Assembly: GCA_022866645.1 (NCBI GenBank)
Contig: JALHUQ010000039.1
Span: forward strand, 1 to 10,773
DNA from: Woeseiaceae bacterium
Lineage (GTDB): Bacteria > Pseudomonadota > Gammaproteobacteria > Steroidobacterales > Woeseiaceae
Reading direction: 5' to 3'
DNA length: 10,773 nt
Positions 6,753-10,773 of this stretch are shown one piece after another; position 1 is the stretch's first letter, and the number at the start of each line of letters is the position of its first letter. Below the pieces are notes generated by a model that saw only the letters and a list, made by a program, of their open reading frames with translations, had not been told where the DNA came from and did not search any database. The translations under genes and the position numbers were made by a program.

Positions 6753-6847
6753 GGTAAAAGCACCCTGTACTTATCAGCTAAATTCAGGCGGACTAAGATC
6801 GTCGAGTAACTTGATACCTGGGAAAATTGAAAACAGAGGTAGGTCCT

Positions 6848-7633
6848 ATGAGTAATTTTGTAGTGGTGATTCCGGCACGCTATGCGAGCACCCGTTTGCC
6901 CGGGAAGCCACTACGGCTGATTGCCGGCAAGCCCATGATCTGGCATGTCCATCAACTGGCGTTACAAAGCGCCGCGAGGGAGGTATGGATAGCCACCGAC
7001 GACGAGCGCATCCAGGAGACGGCATTGGGTTTTGGTGCCAAGGTTTGCCTGACTCGAACAGATCATCAGTCGGGAACCGATCGCCTCGCCGAAGTAAGCG
7101 ACTTGAAAAATTGGCCGGACGATTTGGTGGTTGTCAATCTTCAGGGGGACGAACCACTGATGCCGCCGGCGTTGATTGATCAATGCGCAAAGTTGCTCGA
7201 TCAAGGCACGGCAGAAATGGCGACGCTGGCGAGCCCACTAAATTCGATTGCCGATTTCAACGATCCGAATGTCGTCAAAGTTATTGTTGATCGCAACGAC
7301 AACGCGCTTTACTTCAGCCGCGCGGCGATACCGCATTGCCGGGACAAACAATCGGAAGTCTTACTGGAGTCAGTAGCGTTGCGTCATCACGGAATATACG
7401 CGTATCGACGCCACGTGCTGCGGCAACTGGTCGCGGCCGGACCGTGCGTTCTGGAGCAGTGTGAGATGCTCGAGCAGTTACGTGCACTGTGGCTCGGCAT
7501 CACGCTGCGCGTCGGACGGGCAACGATTCGGCCAGAGTCGGGTGTAGATACTAAGGAGGATCTGGAGGCTGCAGAGGCGATAATCCGGGAGCGAGACCTG
7601 TTGGCAGCGAGTGACAATGCAGCTACGAATTAG
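6848..7633 (+). CDS. kdsB: CMP-Kdo synthetase (3-deoxy-manno-octulosonate cytidylyltransferase)
   Basis: KdsB activates Kdo with CTP to CMP-Kdo, the donor for WaaA, in the cytoplasm. Taken from the ATG at 6848 (after GAGGTAGG) it has 261 residues, normal for the family. The frame is open back to a TTG at 6827, but that adds seven unconserved residues. Motifs: IPARYASTRLPGKPL (8-22, nucleotide binding), SGTDRLAE (75-82), VNLQGDEP (96-103, metal-binding D101), YFSRAAIP, HHGIYAYR, CEMLEQLRAL and GVDTKEDLE. Apart from small changes (HHGIYAYR for HIGIYAYR, AAIP for APIP) it is an ordinary KdsB, so the CMP-activated sugar is probably Kdo or something very like it. It is transcribed away from the rest of the Kdo genes across a shared intergenic region, and its stop lies 18 nt from the stop of the convergent TPR gene, with no visible terminator between them. 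Confidence 0.95.
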   Translation: MSNFVVVIPARYASTRLPGKPLRLIAGKPMIWHVHQLALQSAAREVWIATDDERIQETALGFGAKVCLTRTDHQSGTDRLAEVSDLKNWPDDLVVVNLQGDEPLMPPALIDQCAKLLDQGTAEMATLASPLNSIADFNDPNVVKVIVDRNDNALYFSRAAIPHCRDKQSEVLLESVALRHHGIYAYRRHVLRQLVAAGPCVLEQCEMLEQLRALWLGITLRVGRATIRPESGVDTKEDLEAAEAIIRERDLLAASDNAATN

Positions 7634-7651
7634 CATCCGATTAGGTCTTGT

Positions 7652-9511
7652 TCACCGACACTGCAGAGTGCCGTCTATGGGTTGGCATAAGTCCGGCCAT
7701 CCATGCTTTTCCCAGAACGCCAGCAGTCCAACCGATCGCATCAGCTCTGCGAATCGCGGGTCCTTACGAAATTCGCCGGCACTTGGGAACCACCAGTCTG
7801 GGCTAATGGGCTCGCCTCCCCATCTGATCGCCAGCCGTGCCGGTCCGCCCGAGCCATCGGCGGCAATCAGCGAACTGCTGTCCAGTTCTGACCAGGTGGT
7901 CGCATAAGCAGCATCCAGGTCCCCAGCGTTCACCTCGACATGCCAGCGGCCCCCTCCCGGTGGTCCATAAGCGATCAGACCGTCGAGGACCGCACGCAGT
8001 TCTGCATCGATATTTCTGTTACGAATCGCCGCGAAAGCGTCGGCGATTTGCTGAGCCCTGTCTGGAAATGCTTTGACGTAGTGCGCTTCCGCCAGATCGT
8101 TTTGACCACGCTGCATCGCCGCTCCGCCCTCGATGGCTTCAGGCTGCCAGCCGGGCCAGCCGTTTTCTCTCGCTTTCCTGGTAAACTCACTCACGAACTC
8201 CAAGCGTCCGACGGTGACGGCCGCAAACGCAACCTGCCACGAAATGAGCGGAGACAGCGGGTCGAGTTCTGCGGCTCGCTCTTTCTCTGACCAGGCCCGA
8301 TCGAGGTAGCCAGCTTCCAGCAGAAATGAGCCGTACCAGTCACGGCCGTCGGCATTGTTGGGCGCACGGGCAATTGCTTGGCGAAACATTTGATCAGCAG
8401 TTTCCAGCTCACCTTTCTGCAGTGCAATTTCGGCAAGGACGAAATACGGCTCACCGAGTGCCGGTGCGAGGTCCAACGCATAATTTGCTGCGTCGAACGC
8501 GCTCTGCAGTTTCGCCTCGGCGTTTTCTTCAGAAGCGTTCCAGACCGGTCGAGCCAACAGCAGCGCTGCCCGCAATGAATGCGCACGCGCAAAGAGCGGG
8601 TCATCTTCGATGGCCGAATCGATAAGCGACATCGATTTCTCGATGTCGTCCCTACTTACTCTGCTTTGATAAATGCTGCGCGCGGAGACGAAGCTTTGCC
8701 AAGCGGCAAGACTCGTAGTCGGTCGCCCGCCGATCAGTGACAACTCATCGGCGCTCAGTGCCGTCGCAAGAACTCTCGCTATCTGGCCCGCAACGTCAGA
8801 TTGAATCGCAAAAACGTTTGTAACCTCGCGCTCATAGGTCTGCGACCAGATGTGCGCGTCGGATTCAACATCGATAAGTTGCGCCGTGACTCGCACGCTG
8901 TTCCCTGCCTTGCGGACGCTACCTTCGACAACATGACTGACGCCGAGCTTGCGTGCGATCGTTCGCAGATCGATAGCTTGTCCCTTGAACGAGAATGAGG
9001 ACGTACGCGAGGTAACGCGCAACCCCTGCACATTGGCCAAAAGATTCAGGACTTCTTCTGTGATGCCGTCGGCGAAATACTCCTGGTCGGCCTCAGCGCT
9101 CACATTGACGAATGGAAGCACCGCGACGGTCACAACCTCGTTTGGCACCAATCTTGGTGAGTTCTGCTCCGGTAACATACGGTCCGCGACAATCACGAGA
9201 ATTGCGAGACCCGCCGCGGCGATCGTGAGCCTGTTCAGCCGACTTGCCGTCTCATTTCGATTTGTATCATGGGTCCCTAACGCGGAATCTCGTTTGATGC
9301 CTTCAGGAGTTAGCTCGTAGAGCCACGAGGCGGCCAATGCGATCGGCAGTCCTATCACCAGTAACAAAACAACCAGCTTGCCGACCCAAAACGGTAACTC
9401 AAGCAGCGAGCTGAGCACATCCGTAGCCTGCAGCAACAACCAACTGACTGCCAGATACAGAATCGCTACCCGGAACACGTTCCGGCGTTTCAGTTCACGA
9501 AAGAATGACAA
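7652..9511 (-). CDS. membrane-anchored TolB/FlgO-like domain and TPR protein, function unknown
   Basis: This 619-residue protein has three parts. The N-terminus SFFRELKRRNVFRVA is followed by hydrophobic segments at about 13-35 and 43-64, and a third at about 95-109. Next is a TolB/FlgO-like alpha/beta domain at about 126-255, with VAVLPFVNVSAEADQEYFADGITEE, then GLRVTSRTSSFSF, LGVSHVVEGSVRKAG and HIWSQTYER as successive blocks. From about 290 to 480 come helical TPR-like repeats (for example around APNNADGRDWYGSFLLEAG), and then an unassigned C-terminal part of about 120 residues. Proteins of this plan in Proteobacteria often carry an N-terminal adenylate cyclase or DNA-binding domain; none is present here. 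The start is TTG at 9509-9511, placed by the conserved N-terminus, with GGGAG upstream. It lies 98 nt after the SulP gene on the same strand. The role is unknown; a scaffold at the inner membrane is a guess. Confidence 0.85.
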   Translation of the reverse strand: MSFFRELKRRNVFRVAILYLAVSWLLLQATDVLSSLLELPFWVGKLVVLLLVIGLPIALAASWLYELTPEGIKRDSALGTHDTNRNETASRLNRLTIAAAGLAILVIVADRMLPEQNSPRLVPNEVVTVAVLPFVNVSAEADQEYFADGITEEVLNLLANVQGLRVTSRTSSFSFKGQAIDLRTIARKLGVSHVVEGSVRKAGNSVRVTAQLIDVESDAHIWSQTYEREVTNVFAIQSDVAGQIARVLATALSADELSLIGGRPTTSLAAWQSFVSARSIYQSRVSRDDIEKSMSLIDSAIEDDPLFARAHSLRAALLLARPVWNASEENAEAKLQSAFDAANYALDLAPALGEPYFVLAEIALQKGELETADQMFRQAIARAPNNADGRDWYGSFLLEAGYLDRAWSEKERAAELDPLSPLISWQVAFAAVTVGRLEFVSEFTRKARENGWPGWQPEAIEGGAAMQRGQNDLAEAHYVKAFPDRAQQIADAFAAIRNRNIDAELRAVLDGLIAYGPPGGGRWHVEVNAGDLDAAYATTWSELDSSSLIAADGSGGPARLAIRWGGEPISPDWWFPSAGEFRKDPRFAELMRSVGLLAFWEKHGWPDLCQPIDGTLQCR

Positions 9512-9556
9512 GACCGACGGCTCCCAAGCCAGGCGTTTCTGTGCGCCGGGAGCGCC

Positions 9557-9562
9557 ATTCTA
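9557..9562 (-). promoter_or_regulatory. possible -10 box for the TPR protein gene
   Basis: The minus strand reads TAGAAT (one mismatch from TATAAT) 45 nt before the TTG start, inside the 98-nt gap 9512-9609. No -35 match is seen. The gap also holds an imperfect hairpin (CCCG 9572-9575 with CGGG 9584-9587, six-A loop on the plus strand) that lacks a terminal T-run. Confidence 0.25.
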
Positions 9563-9609
9563 CAGCAGCCGCCCGCGAAAAAACGGGGCTTTACGAGACC
9601 GGGCGATGG

Positions 9610-10773
9610 CTAGGCCGACTCGGCTTTTGAGCGCCTCGTCAGGATATCGCGGGCAGTCTCTATAGCCTCCAGCCGCGTCGAAAAGCGCGTCGCTTCTCGC
9701 AGTTGGTCCAGGGCGCCAAGACGGCTCAGTACTCGTGCCACACCAAATTGCATTCCAACCACCAGTACCTCTTGATTGACATCCATCGCTCGCTGGATGA
9801 TTTCTTCAAGCGTCAGTGCGGCACTGCCATCGATGCTTGGGACGTCCGTCAAATCGATGATCAAAACGTCAACCGGCCGCACCGAAACAATGCGACGCAT
9901 CATTTCGTTGGCGGCACCAAAACTCATCGCGCCGGACAAATGCAGTATGGCTGCGCGACCGTTGCATAGCCGAAACACGGCGGCCTCATCCACCGTAAGT
10001 AAATCATGATCGACATCATCAACAATCGTCCTGATGGAATGAATCTGGATATCTGCCATCTCTTTGACGAAGACGAGACTGGCCATCACGATGCCAACAC
10101 CAACTGCCGTGATTACGTCGACAAAAACCGTCAGGACGAGAACCACCAACATCAATATGAGGTCTCTCTTTTGCGAGCGATGCCACCTCTTGATAAAGCG
10201 CCAGTCGATGACATCGATACCGACTTTGAGCAATATGCCGGCAAGAGCGGCGTGCGGGATCACGCTGACAACGGGGCCAAGACCCAGCACGATCAACAGT
10301 AAAATGAGGGCGTGCAGTACACCCGACAATGGCGTGCGGCCGCCGGCTTTGAAATTGGCAAGAGTACGCACTGTCGCGCCGGCTCCTGCCAGGCCGCCCA
10401 AAAATCCTGCAACGAGATTTCCGATTCCCTGGCCAACGAGCTCTTTGTCGGAATCATGAAAACTGCGACTCACGTTGTCGGCGACCAGGGAGGTCAGCAG
10501 ACTGTCGATTGAACCCAGCGCCGCCAGTACCGCTGCGCTAACAAGCATGTAACTTAGCTGTGCAAAATCGAACTGCGGGAGCTGCAATGATGGCAGGCCC
10601 GATGGCACTGCCCCAAGGAGTGGCACATTGGCAATAAAGAACGCCGCGACTGTGCCAAGAATCAAAGCAAGTAACGGAGCTGGCAGTATGCGCGTGAGGC
10701 GTTTCGGCCACCACAGGCACACGCCCAGCGATAATAAACCGACGCCCACAGCGTGCCAATTGATGGAAGTAAC
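9610..10773 (-). CDS. SulP/SLC26-family anion transporter with C-terminal STAS domain, 5' end outside window
   Basis: This is the C-terminal 387 residues of an inner-membrane SulP transporter, a family that moves sulfate, bicarbonate or dicarboxylates. The frame stays open to the right edge, so the GTG at 10747-10749 is not a real start and the first half of the membrane domain is missing. Visible membrane segments include LLALILGTVAAFFIANVPLL, the region around MLVSAAVLAALGSIDSLLT, GIGNLVAGFLGGLAGAGATV (the family's conserved substrate-site stretch), ALILLLIVLGLGPVVSVIP, and LILMLVVLVLTVFVDVITAV. The STAS domain follows over roughly the last 130 residues, with DLTDVPSIDGSAALTLE as its hallmark; its serine position could be a phosphorylation-type site as in anti-sigma antagonists. 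The substrate cannot be told from this half. A carbonic anhydrase or sulfate gene next to it would help, but the upstream side is outside the window. Confidence 0.93.
   Translation of the reverse strand, partial: VTSINWHAVGVGLLSLGVCLWWPKRLTRILPAPLLALILGTVAAFFIANVPLLGAVPSGLPSLQLPQFDFAQLSYMLVSAAVLAALGSIDSLLTSLVADNVSRSFHDSDKELVGQGIGNLVAGFLGGLAGAGATVRTLANFKAGGRTPLSGVLHALILLLIVLGLGPVVSVIPHAALAGILLKVGIDVIDWRFIKRWHRSQKRDLILMLVVLVLTVFVDVITAVGVGIVMASLVFVKEMADIQIHSIRTIVDDVDHDLLTVDEAAVFRLCNGRAAILHLSGAMSFGAANEMMRRIVSVRPVDVLIIDLTDVPSIDGSAALTLEEIIQRAMDVNQEVLVVGMQFGVARVLSRLGALDQLREATRFSTRLEAIETARDILTRRSKAESA

Noticed and set aside
6827..6847. Upstream TTG as the start of kdsB
   Set aside because: It adds seven residues with no family match, whereas the ATG at 6848 has a ribosome site and begins right before the conserved FVVVIPARYAS strand.
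9572..9587. Hairpin after the SulP gene as an intrinsic terminator
   Set aside because: The stem is short and bulged, and the T-run sits in the loop on the transcribed side instead of after the stem.
10538..10759. Minus-strand small frame overlapping the SulP gene in another frame
   Set aside because: The SulP frame has membrane segments continuous to the window edge; the overlapping frame has no recognisable features.

Overview
The window looks like chromosomal DNA of a Gram-negative bacterium, most likely a gammaproteobacterium. Two points support this: an almost complete gene set for making and transferring Kdo, the inner-core sugar of lipopolysaccharide (LPS), and a membrane-anchored TolB/FlgO-like TPR protein whose N-terminus is typical of environmental Gammaproteobacteria. 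The narrower placement (for example Woeseiales-like) is only an impression. I see no mobile element, CRISPR array, tRNA or rRNA.

Layout. Positions 1-1274 (minus) hold the 5' two thirds of an AMP-forming acyl-CoA synthetase gene. It is interrupted by one in-frame TAG and runs off the left edge. Positions 1360-6719 (minus) are a five-gene Kdo block, transcribed right to left: a divergent waaA paralogue (5382-6719), kdsA (4462-5298), a transaldolase/FSA-like domain fused to a CBS pair (3413-4444), a KdsC-like HAD phosphatase (2694-3413), and a canonical waaA (1360-2697). The last four are closely packed; two junctions overlap by 1 and 4 nt. kdsB (6848-7633, plus) is divergent from the block across a 128-nt intergenic region. 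Positions 7652-9511 (minus) encode the TolB/FlgO-like TPR membrane protein, convergent with kdsB. From 9610 to the right edge (minus) lies the C-terminal part of a SulP anion transporter with a STAS domain.

How the genes work together. In the standard pathway KdsD (an SIS sugar isomerase followed by two CBS domains) makes D-arabinose 5-phosphate. KdsA condenses it with PEP, KdsC removes the phosphate, KdsB activates Kdo as CMP-Kdo, and WaaA transfers Kdo to lipid A precursor. Every step except KdsD is represented here in recognisable form. In the position expected for KdsD, between kdsA and kdsC, is a protein with a KdsD-type CBS tail whose catalytic domain is a Schiff-base aldolase of the transaldolase/fructose-6-phosphate aldolase family. 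The neighbouring KdsA and KdsC also depart from their families at substrate-site motifs. My main proposal is that this cluster makes the KdsA substrate by an aldol reaction (for example glycolaldehyde plus glyceraldehyde 3-phosphate giving arabinose 5-phosphate), or makes a different aldose phosphate and hence a Kdo variant. The domain architecture and motif changes are seen in the sequence; the chemistry is inference.
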